33,207 bases of DNA, from assembly GCA_013214285.1 (NCBI GenBank), contig JABSPW010000023.1, positions 1 to 33,207 on the forward strand, given 5' to 3'. The notes under the pieces were generated by a model that saw nothing but the letters and a program-made list of their open reading frames with translations, had not been told where the DNA came from and searched no databases. The stretch comes from Halioglobus sp. (GTDB taxonomy: Bacteria; Pseudomonadota; Gammaproteobacteria; Pseudomonadales; Halieaceae). Positions 33,033 to 33,207 of this stretch are shown piece after piece. Positions within the stretch are counted from its first letter, which is position 1. Every line of letters begins with the position of its first letter. The translations under genes and the position numbers were made by a program.

Positions 33033-33207
33033 ATGAAACCGGAACTTGCCAACGATCATCTCTTTCACATGATAGAGGAACAGGACCTAGAGCAGATGCG
33101 ACGCGATAACCGATTGCTCGTGGCCGAAAATGTCTTGCTCAGACAGCGCATTATTGATCTTGAACAATACATTGTCACGAATGCAAGGATGGACTGCGAG
33201 TTGCATT
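33033..33207 (+). CDS. Start of a coiled-coil protein, cut by window end
   Basis: 58 codons are visible and the frame is open to the window edge. The sequence begins MKPELANDHLFHMIEEQDLE and continues as a probable leucine/isoleucine heptad helix (NRLLVAENVLLRQRIIDLEQ). GAGG lies about six bases before the ATG, so this start is well supported. I cannot name the family. It could be a short regulatory coiled coil or the N-terminus of something larger. Confidence 0.6.
   Translation, partial: MKPELANDHLFHMIEEQDLEQMRRDNRLLVAENVLLRQRIIDLEQYIVTNARMDCELH

Overview
The window carries about 31 chromosomal genes from what looks like a gammaproteobacterium. Protein-level resemblances to Escherichia coli and Pseudomonas families (PspABC, Ppk1, YedI, YjgR, YpfJ, NadK, GlpG, YeaC, PepN, RMF) support this. 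The mix of genes (DUF1315, DUF2797, DUF6316, and a MoxR/Bat operon near rmf) suggests a marine Cellvibrionales/Halieaceae-type organism, but that placement is inference. I see no rRNA, tRNA, CRISPR array, prophage or insertion sequence.

Layout. (1) 1-1193: end of pspA, then pspB and pspC (phage-shock/envelope stress), with pspB and pspC translationally coupled. (2) 1194-1924: a 730-base gap holding a good candidate for an orphan small RNA: promoter-like hexamers, a 5' stem-loop and a strong intrinsic terminator ending near 1707. (3) 1925-5225: ppk1 and a YedI-like membrane protein. (4) 5228-8023: YjgR (HerA-like ATPase, minus strand), divergent from ypfJ, then a 67-residue membrane protein. 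(5) 8369-11283: a decayed fetB-like permease followed by NfeD protease and a slipin. E. coli has the same neighbourhood (ybbJ-qmcA-fetA-fetB). (6) 11302-13527: an ExeA/GspA-type AAA ATPase whose periplasmic end is an OmpA-like domain. (7) 13856-16712, minus strand: a compact WYL regulator - YkvA (DUF1232) - large lipoprotein operon. (8) 16835-24770: M28 peptidase, DUF1853 (minus), then the plus-strand run nadK-glpG-yeaC-DUF2797-pepN. (9) 24781-31727, minus strand: the operon moxR-DUF58-DUF4381-batA-batB/C-batD. (10) 31992-33207: rmf (minus), a DUF6316 protein, a doubtful 38-codon ORF and the start of a coiled-coil protein cut by the window end.

How they work together. Much of the window concerns envelope upkeep and stress. 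Psp proteins, NfeD/slipin, the rhomboid and the Bat complex act in or at the inner membrane. Ppk1 and RMF are classic stringent/stationary-phase functions. NadK and PepN are housekeeping.

Most noteworthy. The candidate small RNA at about 1598-1707; the fetB-like pseudogene, whose ancestral frame can be rebuilt with three single-base changes plus one in-frame stop; the ATPase-OmpA fusion; and the WYL-YkvA-lipoprotein operon, whose lipoprotein I cannot name. I do not see a clear new defence or biosynthetic system.
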